DNA of 64,000 nt. Source: Marivivens aquimaris (GTDB lineage Bacteria > Pseudomonadota > Alphaproteobacteria > Rhodobacterales > Rhodobacteraceae). The notes beneath the pieces were generated by a model that was not told the DNA's origin, ran no database searches, and saw nothing but the letters and a program-made list of their open reading frames with translations. How positions within the stretch are numbered: position 1 is the first letter of the stretch; every line of letters starts with the position of its first letter. Of this stretch, positions 27,652 to 38,405 are shown piece after piece. The position numbers and the translations under genes are program-made. The stretch covers positions 2,969,001 through 3,033,000 of the forward strand of contig NZ_JADBGB010000001.1 of the NCBI RefSeq assembly GCF_015220045.1, written 5' to 3'.

Positions 27652-28247
27652 TGACCTTCGCGCTCAACCGCCGCACGTTTATCACTCTCGCCGGAGCAGC
27701 AGCTCTGCTCCCTGCCAGCGCCTTTGCGCTCAGCAGCGATCAGGCCCGTCAGCTGGTCGACGCCCTTGTGGCCGAGATCAACGCGACTATCGCTTCGGGT
27801 AAGTCCGAGAGCGCGATGATTCAGGACTTTGCCGGCATCTTTGACCGCTACGCCGACGTGCCGATCATCGCACGTACCGCGATGGGCGTAGACTGGCGCC
27901 GTGCGTCGGCCGACCAGCAGAAGCGCTTTACCGAAGCATTCAAAGGCTACGCTGCCCGCAAGTACGGTGGCCGCTTCCGCGAATTTGTCGGTGGCCGTAT
28001 CGAAGTGCGTGACGTTGTGACCGTGCCGAATGGTGTCGAAGTCCGCGCGATGGCGATTCTGCCGGGGCAGGCTCCGTTCGAAGTCAGCTTTGTCATCTCC
28101 GATGGCTCGGGCAGCCCACGCTTCATCAACCTCTTCATTGAGGGTGTGAACATGATCACGTCCGAGCGGACCGAGATCGGCGCGATGCTGGACCGCCAGC
28201 GCGGCGATATCGATGCGATGATTGCCGACCTGCAAAAAGCGTCCTGA
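27651..28247 (+). CDS. mlaC: MlaC/Ttg2D family phospholipid-binding protein
   Basis: 198 aa MlaC family (tol_Tol_Ttg2). Periplasmic carrier between MlaA and the MlaFEDB importer. The N-terminus LNRRTFITLAGAAALLPASAFA has a twin-arginine motif and short hydrophobic core, so Tat export is likely. Core: FAGIFDRYADVPIIARTAMGVDWRRASADQQKRFTEAFKGYAARKYGGRF and FINLFIEGVNMITSERTEIGAMLDRQRGDIDAMIADL. TAATG overlap with mlaA. mlaFED are not in the window. Confidence 0.9.
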   Translation: MTFALNRRTFITLAGAAALLPASAFALSSDQARQLVDALVAEINATIASGKSESAMIQDFAGIFDRYADVPIIARTAMGVDWRRASADQQKRFTEAFKGYAARKYGGRFREFVGGRIEVRDVVTVPNGVEVRAMAILPGQAPFEVSFVISDGSGSPRFINLFIEGVNMITSERTEIGAMLDRQRGDIDAMIADLQKAS

Positions 28248-28672
28248 TGCTCAAGCAGGTCGTTTTTCTGACTTTCCTTCCCGTCGTGGCGTTCGCCGAA
28301 GGCTATGACGGGACTTACCGCCAGACGGCCAACTCGGAATGCGGATTGGTCGGTGTCGACGGCGGGGCGCTCCAGATCAAGGACGGCATCTTTTACGGTG
28401 TCGGGATGGAGTGCCGCATGACCGATCCGGTCGAAGTCGATAACATGTCGGCGACTCTCTACGTCATGGAATGCTCGGGCGAGGACGAACAGTGGTCCGA
28501 GCGCGCGTTCGTCATGAACGCAGCCGAGAACGAAGGTCTCATCATGGCATGGGACGGCTATGCCTTCCGGTACGAACGCTGCACCGACCCTGACGCGGTT
28601 GTCGAAGCGGCGACGGAGGTCGAAATCCCCGACGACGCGGAAGTCACCGAAGTCTCGGCAGAAGCAGAATGA
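28247..28672 (+). CDS. Secreted hypothetical protein
   Basis: 141 aa, unrecognised. N-terminal signal peptide (MLKQVVFLTFLPVVAFA, cleavage before EGYDG). The mature part has four cysteines (SECGLVG, MECRMTD, MECSGED, RCTDPD), suggesting one or two disulfides, and an acidic C-terminus. TGATG overlap with mlaC suggests it works with the Mla-like proteins in the envelope; no function is known to me. Confidence 0.75.
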   Translation: MLKQVVFLTFLPVVAFAEGYDGTYRQTANSECGLVGVDGGALQIKDGIFYGVGMECRMTDPVEVDNMSATLYVMECSGEDEQWSERAFVMNAAENEGLIMAWDGYAFRYERCTDPDAVVEAATEVEIPDDAEVTEVSAEAE

Positions 28673-28700
28673 AAAGGCGCCCGATGGGCGCCTTTCTTGT
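28672..28700. terminator. Bidirectional intrinsic terminator
   Basis: AAAGGCGCCC (28673-28682) and GGGCGCCTTT (28686-28695) with a GAT loop, T-rich on the right. It separates the mla operon from the convergent PBP gene. Confidence 0.9.
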
Positions 28701-30830
28701 TTAGCGTTGCAGTTCTCTCAGGATCAGATTGATCAGGTTCTCCGCTTCGGCGTCCGACATGACGGGACCAGCAGGTTCGCTGCTCGGCGCAATGGTCGGG
28801 AGGGGCAGCGGCACCATGTCTTCGAGCACGCGCACCATCGTCTCGTGCCAGATTTCAGCGGGCAGGCTGCCGCCAGTGACACCAGACATGGGGGTGTTGT
28901 CGTCGTAGCCCATCCAGACACCGGTCACATAGTCAGCGGTGAAGCCGATGAACCATGCATCGCGCAGCGCCTGCGTCGTGCCCGACTTACCCGCGATCTG
29001 CCAACCGTCGATACGGGCGCGCTGACCCGTGCCGTGTTCGACGACCTGCGTCATCATCCACGTCAGTTTGCGGGCATTTTCTTCGCGGATCACACGCTCG
29101 CCAATGCCGCCACCCGAGCCCATAAGGGGGGTGTCGTCACGGCGCAGACGCAGTTCGTTCATGCCGTAAGGCGTTACCGACGAACCGCCGTTCAGGATGC
29201 CAGCGTAGGCGCCAGTCATTTCCAGCGGGGTCGACTCCGATACGCCGAGCGCGAGGGCGGGGCCCTGCGCCAGTTCGGCGGAGAGGCCGAAACCGTTGGC
29301 GACCGAGCGCACCGCTTCGCGGCCAACCGACTCCGACAGAAGGATCGTCGGGATGTTGCGGCTTTCCTGAAGTGCTTGGGTCAGCGTGATCGGGCCCTTG
29401 AACTGGCGGTCGTAGTTCTGCGGACACCATTCACCCGAGCCTGCGATATTCATGCACATTGGGGCGTCATTGATGATCTCCATTGGACGGTGGCCAAGCT
29501 CGAGCGCGGCGGCAAAGACGAACGGCTTGAAAAGTGAGCCCGTCTGGCGGAGCGCTTGAGTCGCGCGGTTGAACGAACCGCCCGAGGTCAATTCCCGCCC
29601 GCCGACCATGGCGCGGACCGCGCCGTCAGCCGACATGACAACAATAGCTGCCTGCGCGTTGGAGCCTTCCTTGACCTTGTTCTCGAAAATCCAAGCGAGC
29701 GCATCTTCGGCGGCTTGCTGGATTTTGGGATCGAAGGTTGTGCTGATGATCACGTCCTCGGTGGTGTCGTCGGTGAAATACGATGGGCCGGAGTCCATCA
29801 CCCAGTCCGCGAAATAGCCGCCCTCGCGTCCGCGCGCGTTCGATACGATCTGCGCGGGGTTGTTCAGCGCGTCCTGCGCCTGCGCGGCGGTGATGTAGCC
29901 CTGATCTTCCATCAGGCCGACAACCACGCTCGCGCGGTCCCACGACCGCTGGAGGTTCGAGGTCGGCGCATAGGACGACGGCGCTTTCAGAAGACCGGCC
30001 AGCAGAGCGGCTTGGGCAGGGTTCACTTCGGAAGATGATACGCCGAAGTAGCGCTGCGAAGCGGCCTCGAACCCACGCGTACCTGCGCCGAGGTAGGCGC
30101 GGTTGAGGTAGATCGTAAGGATCTCGTCCTTGGTGTACTTCAGCTCCATCGACATCGCGTAGACGGCTTCGGTGACTTTGCGCCAAAGCGTAGTCTGGCG
30201 GCAGTCGGCCTCATATGCGGCTTCGCTGTCCCAGATAGTGCGGTCGAACGGCTGACCCTGACAGAGCAGCTTTGCGGTCTGCTGAGTAATGGTCGAGCCG
30301 CCGGAGCCGGACAGCGGACCATTGCCGGAGCGCAGGTTCGACCGGATCGCACCAAGCACGCCGCGCGGCGAGACGCCGAAGTGACTATAGAAGCGCTTGT
30401 CCTCGGTCGCGACGACGGCATTGCGCAGGTTGGGCGATACGCTTTCCGCGGTAATCATCCCCGCGAACTGGTCGCCGCGCCATGCGAACTCGCGTCCGTT
30501 GCGGTCCAGCATCGTGACAGAGCCGCGCGCACGTCCGTCGATCAACTCTGCCATATCGGGCAAGGTGGTCGACTTGTACCAGACAGCCCCCGCGATGATC
30601 AGCGCAACGATAGCGCCGCCGCGCCAGATGATGCCCCAGATCAAACGGAGGATGCCACCGAAGAGAGCGAGGATCATCCCGATCGGGCCGCGACGCTTGC
30701 GCGGGGCGGGTGAACGGCGCTTCTTGGGCGACTTCTTCTTTGGCTCGGGCTTCTTCGCTGTCTGCTCCGCGCGCCTGCTATACCGGTTATCAGCCACCAA
30801 CGGCGGCCGGTTCTTGCCGGATTTGCTCAT
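28701..30830 (-). CDS. Class A penicillin-binding protein (PBP1A family)
   Basis: 709 aa bifunctional murein synthase. A basic cytoplasmic tail (residues 1-48, Lys/Arg/Pro-rich) precedes a TM segment (about 50-85). The GT51 glycosyltransferase has VVATEDKRFYSHFGVSPRG, GSTITQQTAKLL, TKDEILTIYLNRAYLGAGTRGFEAASQRYFG. The transpeptidase has active-site S-x-x-K in TGSLFKPFVFAAALE, S-x-N in ESRNIP and the KSGTTQ motif near the C-terminus. Divergent from the glnK-type gene with a 265-bp gap. Confidence 0.95.
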   Translation of the reverse strand: MSKSGKNRPPLVADNRYSRRAEQTAKKPEPKKKSPKKRRSPAPRKRRGPIGMILALFGGILRLIWGIIWRGGAIVALIIAGAVWYKSTTLPDMAELIDGRARGSVTMLDRNGREFAWRGDQFAGMITAESVSPNLRNAVVATEDKRFYSHFGVSPRGVLGAIRSNLRSGNGPLSGSGGSTITQQTAKLLCQGQPFDRTIWDSEAAYEADCRQTTLWRKVTEAVYAMSMELKYTKDEILTIYLNRAYLGAGTRGFEAASQRYFGVSSSEVNPAQAALLAGLLKAPSSYAPTSNLQRSWDRASVVVGLMEDQGYITAAQAQDALNNPAQIVSNARGREGGYFADWVMDSGPSYFTDDTTEDVIISTTFDPKIQQAAEDALAWIFENKVKEGSNAQAAIVVMSADGAVRAMVGGRELTSGGSFNRATQALRQTGSLFKPFVFAAALELGHRPMEIINDAPMCMNIAGSGEWCPQNYDRQFKGPITLTQALQESRNIPTILLSESVGREAVRSVANGFGLSAELAQGPALALGVSESTPLEMTGAYAGILNGGSSVTPYGMNELRLRRDDTPLMGSGGGIGERVIREENARKLTWMMTQVVEHGTGQRARIDGWQIAGKSGTTQALRDAWFIGFTADYVTGVWMGYDDNTPMSGVTGGSLPAEIWHETMVRVLEDMVPLPLPTIAPSSEPAGPVMSDAEAENLINLILRELQR

Positions 30831-31095
30831 GTGCTGCTCGTCTGCGTTGTTGTTTTGAGGCGAGTCTATCTGGTGCCGCTAGAATTGTAGAGAGCGAAGA
30901 TTTGCCTGCTTTTGAGTTTTCTTACGGTTCAATTTTTGGGCAAAACGCACAAAATGTAGAAATTTTAGGCAGTATTGACCTGCCAGCGCGGCTCTCCATC
31001 CCGTGATTGCTTGAGAAAACGGCATGTGTGGCGCCTCCATGTCTCCACGTACGCCGGTTAACGGACGTCGAGATATAACTCTCAAGGGGAAGAAC

Positions 31096-31434
31096 GTGAA
31101 ACTCATCATTGCTACTATCAAGCCGTTCAAGCTCGAGGAGGTCCGTGAGGCTGTGACCGCCATGGGCGTACGGGGAATGATGGTGACCGAGATCAAGGGC
31201 TTCGGCTCGCAGTCGGGTCACACCGAAATCTATCGCGGCGCTGAATACGCTGTGAACTTTGTTCCGAAAGTGAAGCTCGAGATCGTGGTGCCTGACAGCA
31301 TGGCAGACCAGCTGGTTTCGACCATCGCCACCACCGCCAAGACCGACAAGATCGGCGACGGCAAGATCTTCATTCTGGACGTCGAAGGCGCTGTTCGTGT
31401 GCGTACCGGCGAAACGAACGACGACGCTCTTTAA
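31096..31434 (+). CDS. glnK: P-II family nitrogen regulator (first copy, GlnK type)
   Basis: 112 aa, exact P-II length, from a GTG start with AAGGGGA upstream. P-II trimers sense ATP/ADP and 2-oxoglutarate and block AmtB when nitrogen is sufficient. The T-loop is intact with EIYRGAEY, so the uridylylation Tyr51 is present; GDGKIF (B-loop) and VRVRTGE are conserved. Its position directly before amtB defines GlnK. A second P-II gene after amtB differs at about 21 of 112 positions (about 81% identity, counted by eye). Confidence 0.93.
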   Translation: MKLIIATIKPFKLEEVREAVTAMGVRGMMVTEIKGFGSQSGHTEIYRGAEYAVNFVPKVKLEIVVPDSMADQLVSTIATTAKTDKIGDGKIFILDVEGAVRVRTGETNDDAL

Positions 31435-31458
31435 GACGCTCGATTGGGAAACGAACTT

Positions 31459-32787
<1,329 letters not shown>

Positions 32788-32815
32788 TCAGCACTTCAAT
32801 TCCATTCAGACTAAA

Positions 32816-32846
32816 GGCCCGGGCGTTCGCGCCCGGGTTTTTTGTT
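32816..32846 (+). terminator. Intrinsic terminator after amtB
   Basis: CCCGGGCG (32818-32825), TTCG tetraloop, CGCCCGGG (32830-32837), then a run of seven Ts. It separates amtB from the second P-II gene, which must have its own promoter. Confidence 0.93.
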
Positions 32847-32866
32847 GCCTTTCTCCATGAACTTAG

Positions 32867-33265
<399 letters not shown>

Positions 33266-33269
33266 CGAA

Positions 33270-33301
33270 AAAAGGCGGGTCTTGGGACCCGCCTTTCTTT
33301 T
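33270..33301. terminator. Bidirectional intrinsic terminator
   Basis: AAAGGCGGGTC (33271-33281) pairs with GACCCGCCTTT (33286-33296), loop TTGG, then CTTTT. Between the second P-II gene and the convergent aminotransferase. Confidence 0.9.
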
Positions 33302-33302
33302 A

Positions 33303-34487
33303 TCAGACGCCGGCTTTGACGATCGCTTGAGCGAGAAGCGGAACCGTCTCCGCATTGAGGCCCGCAATGTTCATGCGGCTGTCGCTGACCATGTAGATAC
33401 CGCTGTCAGCGCGCATCTGTTCGACCTTCTCCGGCGTGGTGCCGATCTGGCTGAACATGCCGCGGTGCTTGGCGATGAAATCGAAGCGGTCGGTGTTGGT
33501 CAGGCGCTTCAGCTCGTCAGCCAACTGGGTCCGCAGACCAAGCATGGTATTACGAACGTCTTCCAGTTCGGCTTCCCAGTCAGCGCGCAGCGCGTCGTCG
33601 TTCAGGATGGTCGCGACAATACGGGCACCGTGGTCCGGCGGGAACGAATAGTTCTGACGGTTCAGGAACTGGAGCATACCCTGAGCCAGCTTGGCCTGAC
33701 CCTCATCGCGCGCGATGGTCATCAGGGCGCCGGTGCGCTCGCGGTAGATGCCAAAGTTCTTGGAGCACGAGGCAGCGATAATGCATTCGTCAACGCCAGC
33801 AGCAACCAGACGCGTTGCCTGAGCGTCTGCGTCCAGACCGTCGCCGAAGCCTTGGTAGGCGATGTCGATCATCGGAACCGCGCCCTTGGCCTTCAGCAGG
33901 GCAACGACTTCTTTCCACTGCTCTAGCGTCAGGTTCGCGCCGGTCGGGTTGTGGCAGCAGCCGTGCAGCAGAACGACGTCACCGGCTTTGACGTTGGCGA
34001 GGTCGCCCATCATGCCGTCGAAGTCCACATCGCGGGTCGCGGTGTCGAAGTAGGTGTAGGCCGTGTGGCGCATATCCAGATACTTCAGGATCGACAGGTG
34101 GTTCGGCCACGTGGGGTTCGATACCCAGATGGTCGCCTGCGGGGTGGCTTTCTTAATCAGTTCGAAAGCCTGACGGATCGCACCGGTACCGCCTGGCGTG
34201 GTGACGCCCGAGATACGCTCGCGCGCGACAGCACCGTTCAGAACGAGCTTGATCATGCCCTCGATGTACAGCGGTTCACCGGCGAGGCTGGTGTACGACT
34301 TGCTTTCCTGCGATTCCCAGATCTTCTGCTCGGCAGCCTTCACAGCGCGCATCACCGGTGTCACGCCCTTGGGGTCTTTATAGACACCAACGCCAAGGTC
34401 GATTTTGTCGGTGCGGGGATCCGATTTGTATGCCTGCATCAGCATAAGGATCTTGTCAGCGGGTTGTTCAGTCAGATGCTCGAGCAT
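33303..34487 (-). CDS. Aspartate/aromatic amino acid aminotransferase (class I, AspC/TyrB type)
   Basis: 394 aa PLP enzyme. DKIDLGVGVYKDPKG near residue 25, GTGAIRQAFE, WVSNPTWPNHLSIL, LLHGCCHNPTGANLT, and the PLP Lys in ASCSKNFGIYRERTGAL. The GCCHNPTG variant and YRER are typical of the AspC/TyrB subgroup, which transaminates aspartate, tyrosine and phenylalanine. The second ATG (34487) is chosen because GGAG is 7 nt away; the first ATG (34490) makes an ATGA overlap with sseA. Second gene of a sseA operon. Confidence 0.92.
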   Translation of the reverse strand: MLEHLTEQPADKILMLMQAYKSDPRTDKIDLGVGVYKDPKGVTPVMRAVKAAEQKIWESQESKSYTSLAGEPLYIEGMIKLVLNGAVARERISGVTTPGGTGAIRQAFELIKKATPQATIWVSNPTWPNHLSILKYLDMRHTAYTYFDTATRDVDFDGMMGDLANVKAGDVVLLHGCCHNPTGANLTLEQWKEVVALLKAKGAVPMIDIAYQGFGDGLDADAQATRLVAAGVDECIIAASCSKNFGIYRERTGALMTIARDEGQAKLAQGMLQFLNRQNYSFPPDHGARIVATILNDDALRADWEAELEDVRNTMLGLRTQLADELKRLTNTDRFDFIAKHRGMFSQIGTTPEKVEQMRADSGIYMVSDSRMNIAGLNAETVPLLAQAIVKAGV

Positions 34488-35353
34488 CATGCGTCTCCGG
34501 TTTCGATGGGAAGATCGGCGTACATGCCCCATTCGGACCACGAGCCGTCGTAGAGGGAGTAATCGGTCTTGCCCATGCGTTCGAGCGCAAGGCAAAGCAC
34601 CGCCGCGGTCACTCCCGATCCGCAGCTGGTGATGGCAGGTTTGTCGAGGTTCACGCCAGCAGCTTCGAACGTCTGGCGCAGCGCATCGGCGTCCTTCATG
34701 GTGCCGTCGTCGTTCAGCACGTTGCCGAACGGGACGTTCTTGGCACCCGGAATATGGCCGGAGCGCAGACCCGGACGCGGCTCGGCAGCTTCACCGCTGA
34801 AGCGGTTCGCGGCGCGGGCGTCGATGATCTCGTGATCGCGCAACTTGGCGGCGCGAGCGACCTCGGTCACGTCTTTGATGAGGTTCTTCTGAACGCTGGT
34901 AATCATGTGGCGGTCGCGGATGACGGGCTCTTCGTCAGTCACGGGATGACCTTCGGCCTTCCACTTGGGCAGGCCGCCATCCAGCACGGCAACATTCTTG
35001 ATGCCGAACAGGCGGAACAGCCACCAGACGCGGGCGGCGCTGAACAGTCCGGCGCCGTCATACACAACGACCTGATGACCATCGCCGACGCCCATGGCAC
35101 GCATACGGCTCATGAACTTTTCAACCGGCGGTGCCATGTGCGGCAGGTCCGAACGCAGGTCCGAGATTTCGTCGATGTCGAAGAAGCGCGCGCCGGGGAT
35201 ATGTTCGGCGGCAAATTCGGCTTTGGGATCGCGGTCGGCGGTCGGCAGAAACCACGATGCATCCAGAACACGCAGCTCGGGGTCTTTCAGGTGTGCGGCA
35301 AGCCACTCGGTCGAGACGAGTGTTTTGGGGTCGTCCTGAAATTGTTGGCTCAT
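34487..35353 (-). CDS. sseA: 3-mercaptopyruvate sulfurtransferase
   Basis: 288 aa two-rhodanese-domain protein. N-terminal domain STEWLAAHLKDPELRVLDASWFLP...HIPGARFFDID; C-terminal catalytic domain HEIIDARAANRF...SGHIPGAKNVPFG, active-site loop SCGSGVTAAVL, where CGSGVTA identifies mercaptopyruvate rather than thiosulfate sulfurtransferases. Transfers sulfur from 3-mercaptopyruvate, itself made by transamination of cysteine, which fits its operon with an AspC/TyrB aminotransferase. Confidence 0.94.
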   Translation of the reverse strand: MSQQFQDDPKTLVSTEWLAAHLKDPELRVLDASWFLPTADRDPKAEFAAEHIPGARFFDIDEISDLRSDLPHMAPPVEKFMSRMRAMGVGDGHQVVVYDGAGLFSAARVWWLFRLFGIKNVAVLDGGLPKWKAEGHPVTDEEPVIRDRHMITSVQKNLIKDVTEVARAAKLRDHEIIDARAANRFSGEAAEPRPGLRSGHIPGAKNVPFGNVLNDDGTMKDADALRQTFEAAGVNLDKPAITSCGSGVTAAVLCLALERMGKTDYSLYDGSWSEWGMYADLPIETGDA

Positions 35354-35488
35354 GCGCGGTGCCCCCTCACGATCCGGTCAATCAAATTTCCCCTAACCCC
35401 GCAGTATTCGAGACGCAAGGGGAAGCACGCCCCTGCGCCATTTTCGGCAACAAAAGCTGGGATAAAGCGACATATTGTGAGCAGGTCG

Positions 35489-35965
35489 TCAGACCGAGTG
35501 GCGAAGCAGGCGCTGTTTCTGGCGGGCCCAATCACGCTTTGCGTCCGACTGACGCTTGTCGTGGTTCTTCTTACCCTTCGCGATGCCGATCTTCATTTTG
35601 ATGATGCCGCGATCGTTGAAGTACATCACCAGCGGAACGATAGTCATGCCTTCACGCTTGGTCGAATTCCACAGACGCGCCATTTCGCGCTTGCTGACGA
35701 GCAGCTTGCGATGACGGCGTTCTTCGTGGCCCCACTGACGTGCGGGTTCGTAGGGCGCGATGTAGCTGTTGATCAGCCACAGTTCCCCGTTTTCCACCGA
35801 GGCATAGCTTTCGGCAATATTCGACTGGCCGGTCCGGAGGGATTTAACCTCGGACCCCGTAAGAACCATGCCGACCTCGAGGTCTTCCTCGATCGCATAG
35901 TCGTAACGCGCACGCCGGTTTTCGGCGATGACTTTGTAGTTCTTGTTTTCCGGTTTCTTAGCCAT
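35489..35965 (-). CDS. smpB: SsrA-binding protein SmpB
   Basis: 158 aa. Partner of tmRNA in trans-translation rescue of stalled ribosomes. Clear motifs: [67 protein letters not shown] and the basic tail [27 protein letters not shown] 35965 gives the usual N-terminus. tmRNA itself was not seen in this window. Confidence 0.96.
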   Translation of the reverse strand: MAKKPENKNYKVIAENRRARYDYAIEEDLEVGMVLTGSEVKSLRTGQSNIAESYASVENGELWLINSYIAPYEPARQWGHEERRHRKLLVSKREMARLWNSTKREGMTIVPLVMYFNDRGIIKMKIGIAKGKKNHDKRQSDAKRDWARQKQRLLRHSV

Positions 35966-36067
35966 AGCGCACCAGATAGGCTGTCGCGCGGCTCGCGGCA
36001 AGGTGAAGCAAGGGCTGGCGGTGCCACGTTTCGCGGTTAAAGTTACAAAAAACTCCGAGGCAGCGCG

Positions 36068-36517
36068 ATGATCACTCAAATCCTGATCGGTAGCATCCTG
36101 ATGGTTCTTTCGATCGTCGTGGCGGGCGTCACCTATCTGCTGGCCGAGTCGATGGGTGCGCGCCTGACCGGATGGCTCAACCGCCCGCCGTTCCAAATCA
36201 AGCTGCTCACGGTGCTCTCTGCGGCGGCGCTTCTGATCCTGTTGCAGATTTCGGTGAGTGTCTGGCTGTGGGCGTTTACCATGTGGCAGATGGATTTGTT
36301 CGAAACGCTGGAGCGGTCGGTGTACTTCGCGCTCACCTGCTTCACCACGCTCGGCTTCGGCGATGTGCTGCTCCCCAAGGAATGGCAACTCCTCGGTGGG
36401 CTTGCTGCGACGAACGGGATGGTCAACTTCGGCTTTGCCGCGGGCATGATGGTCGAAACGATGCGCCTTGTCCGCCGCAAGCAGGTCGATGCGAAGGACA
36501 AGAGCCTCGAAAGCTGA
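36068..36517 (+). CDS. Small potassium-channel-like membrane protein
   Basis: 149 aa. TM helix at 2-25, second at about 47-70, pore loop and selectivity filter [13 protein letters not shown] near residue 95-107, and a TM at about 110-128. This is the two-TM-plus-pore layout of Ion_trans_2 (KcsA-like) channels with filter TLGFGD, and no regulatory RCK domain. Divergent from smpB; ends directly against the EamA permease gene. Confidence 0.85.
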   Translation: MITQILIGSILMVLSIVVAGVTYLLAESMGARLTGWLNRPPFQIKLLTVLSAAALLILLQISVSVWLWAFTMWQMDLFETLERSVYFALTCFTTLGFGDVLLPKEWQLLGGLAATNGMVNFGFAAGMMVETMRLVRRKQVDAKDKSLES

Positions 36518-37393
36518 TCAGCGGCGACGCACGCGGAGCAGGGTGAACACGCCGCTGCCGACTACGATCAGACTGCCGATCAACGTGAGCGTCGGGATGC
36601 TTTCGTTGAACATCAGCGCTCCAAGGACTGCACCGAAGATCAGGCGCGAATAGCGCCAAGGGGTCACGGTAGCCACGTCGCCGCGACGCATCGCGATGGT
36701 CAGCGCGTAATAGCCCATGATGCCGCCGACGATGGCGCAGAAGAGGACGCCCAGTTCTCCGCCCGACATGGGGACAAGGTCAGGATTGAGCGACCAGATC
36801 AGCGCACCGGCAATCGACAGCATGGCATAGCCGTTCAGGCCGAGCTGGAAGTTCGACAGACTGGGCGCGGCAGCGCGGGTGGCAAGGTCACGGCCAGCAA
36901 AGCCGATCATGCCTGCAACAGCCAGCATCGCGAGGATATCGAAGGTCGCGGACCACGGGCGCAAAATCAGCATCACGCCGACAAGGCCGATCATGATCGC
37001 GGTCCACCGCCGCCAGCCGACAGGCTCTTTGAGAAACAGCGCGGCACCTGCCACGACGACAAGCGGCGTTGCCTGAAGGATCGCGGTCGCGGTGATGATG
37101 GGAATGAGCGTGAAGGATGCAGTGTAGGTGATCCGGCCCATAATCTCGAATAGGGCGCGGATACGCATCGTCGGGCCGAAGTATTCCGGCGAATAGAGCT
37201 TCTGGCCCGAGAGTTTAATGAGCACGGCAAATACTATCATCCCGCTAAGACCGGTCATCGTGACGACCTGCCCGAGCGGAAGCGTTTCTGCGCCGAGTTT
37301 GAGGAGGGCGTCTTCGATGGCGAACCCCGCCATCGAAGCAATCATGAACAGGCTGCCGATCAGGTTTTCCCGACCGGATGCCGGCGCGGTCAC
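36518..37393 (-). CDS. EamA/DMT family permease
   Basis: 291 aa with about ten TM helices, two EamA repeats. Starts [34 protein letters not shown] at a GTG that overlaps the dapA stop (GTGA). Second-repeat motif [36 protein letters not shown]. Drug/metabolite transporter superfamily; substrate unknown. The coupling with dapA may be positional only. Confidence 0.88.
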   Translation of the reverse strand: MTAPASGRENLIGSLFMIASMAGFAIEDALLKLGAETLPLGQVVTMTGLSGMIVFAVLIKLSGQKLYSPEYFGPTMRIRALFEIMGRITYTASFTLIPIITATAILQATPLVVVAGAALFLKEPVGWRRWTAIMIGLVGVMLILRPWSATFDILAMLAVAGMIGFAGRDLATRAAAPSLSNFQLGLNGYAMLSIAGALIWSLNPDLVPMSGGELGVLFCAIVGGIMGYYALTIAMRRGDVATVTPWRYSRLIFGAVLGALMFNESIPTLTLIGSLIVVGSGVFTLLRVRRR

Positions 37394-38259
37394 AGAAGAC
37401 CTGCGTGCACCATGGCTTTCTTGATCAGCTCTTTCGTGCTGTCTTCCAGTTCGGTCAGCGGCGAGCGGACTTCGGCAGAGCAAAGGTCGAGCAGCGACAT
37501 CGCGTACTTGGCACCAGCAACGCCCGGCTCGGTGAAGATCGCATCGTGCAGCGGCATCAGGCGGTCCTGATAGTCCAGCGCGGTCGCAAAATCACCGCGC
37601 AGCGTGGCTTCCTGGAATTCCGAGCAAAGCTTCGGCGCGACGTTTGCCGTGACCGAGATGCAGCCCTTGCCGCCGTGAGCATTAAAGCCCAGAGCGGTCG
37701 CGTCTTCGCCCGACAGCTGGATGAAATCGTGGCCGCAGGTGATGCGGGTGCGCGGCACGCGGCAAAGATCACCGGTCGCATCCTTGACCGCAACGATCTC
37801 GGGCAGTTTGGCTAGCGCGCCCATGGTCGCCGGCGTCATGTCGATGACCGAACGACCCGGAATGTTGTAGATGACGATCGGCAGGCCGATCTTGGCGCAC
37901 TCTTCGAAGTGAACCATCAGGCCGCGTTGGGTCGGCTTGTTATAATAGGGCGTCACAACCAGAGCAGCGTCAGCGCCAGCATCTTTGGCGGCCTGCACCA
38001 GACGAACGGACTCGATGGTGTTGTTCGAGCCGGCGCCGGCGATGACCGGAATGCGGCCGCCCACCTGTTCGACAACGGTTTTAACAACGAGGTCATGCTC
38101 TTCATGGCTCAGCGTTGGGCTTTCGCCAGTGGTGCCAACGGGAACGAGGCCATGCGAGCCTTGGTCGATGTGCCACTCGACAAGTTTTTTGAGCGTGTCC
38201 AGATCCACAGTGCCGTCCTTGAACGGCGTTACCAGCGCGGGCATCGATCCTCTGAACAT
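37390..38259 (-). CDS. dapA: 4-hydroxy-tetrahydrodipicolinate synthase
   Basis: 289 aa. First committed step of lysine/meso-DAP synthesis, condensing pyruvate with aspartate semialdehyde. Conserved [14 protein letters not shown], catalytic Tyr in [14 protein letters not shown] and Schiff-base Lys in [14 protein letters not shown]-like [11 protein letters not shown] supply links it to the divergent lytic transglycosylase and cell-wall metabolism in general. ATG 38259 starts [13 protein letters not shown]. Confidence 0.96.
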   Translation of the reverse strand: MFRGSMPALVTPFKDGTVDLDTLKKLVEWHIDQGSHGLVPVGTTGESPTLSHEEHDLVVKTVVEQVGGRIPVIAGAGSNNTIESVRLVQAAKDAGADAALVVTPYYNKPTQRGLMVHFEECAKIGLPIVIYNIPGRSVIDMTPATMGALAKLPEIVAVKDATGDLCRVPRTRITCGHDFIQLSGEDATALGFNAHGGKGCISVTANVAPKLCSEFQEATLRGDFATALDYQDRLMPLHDAIFTEPGVAGAKYAMSLLDLCSAEVRSPLTELEDSTKELIKKAMVHAGLL

Positions 38260-38405
38260 AACGTCTTTCCTTGTCGTGTGGTGGGCGTGAGTCGCCCACA
38301 GTGAAAACGGGCGGAACCTAGACGGCTTTCCGCCGCTTGCCAAGTTTGTGAGTTGAGGTTTAGCGCCTCTCCGCTAGGCTTTTAGGCGAGTAGCAGAGAA
38401 AAGAT

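Noticed and set aside
30831..31095. Sigma-54 promoter (TGGCAC-N5-TTGC) in front of the first P-II gene
   Set aside because: No match with both GG and GC elements at the right spacing was found; regulation by NtrC cannot be claimed from the sequence.
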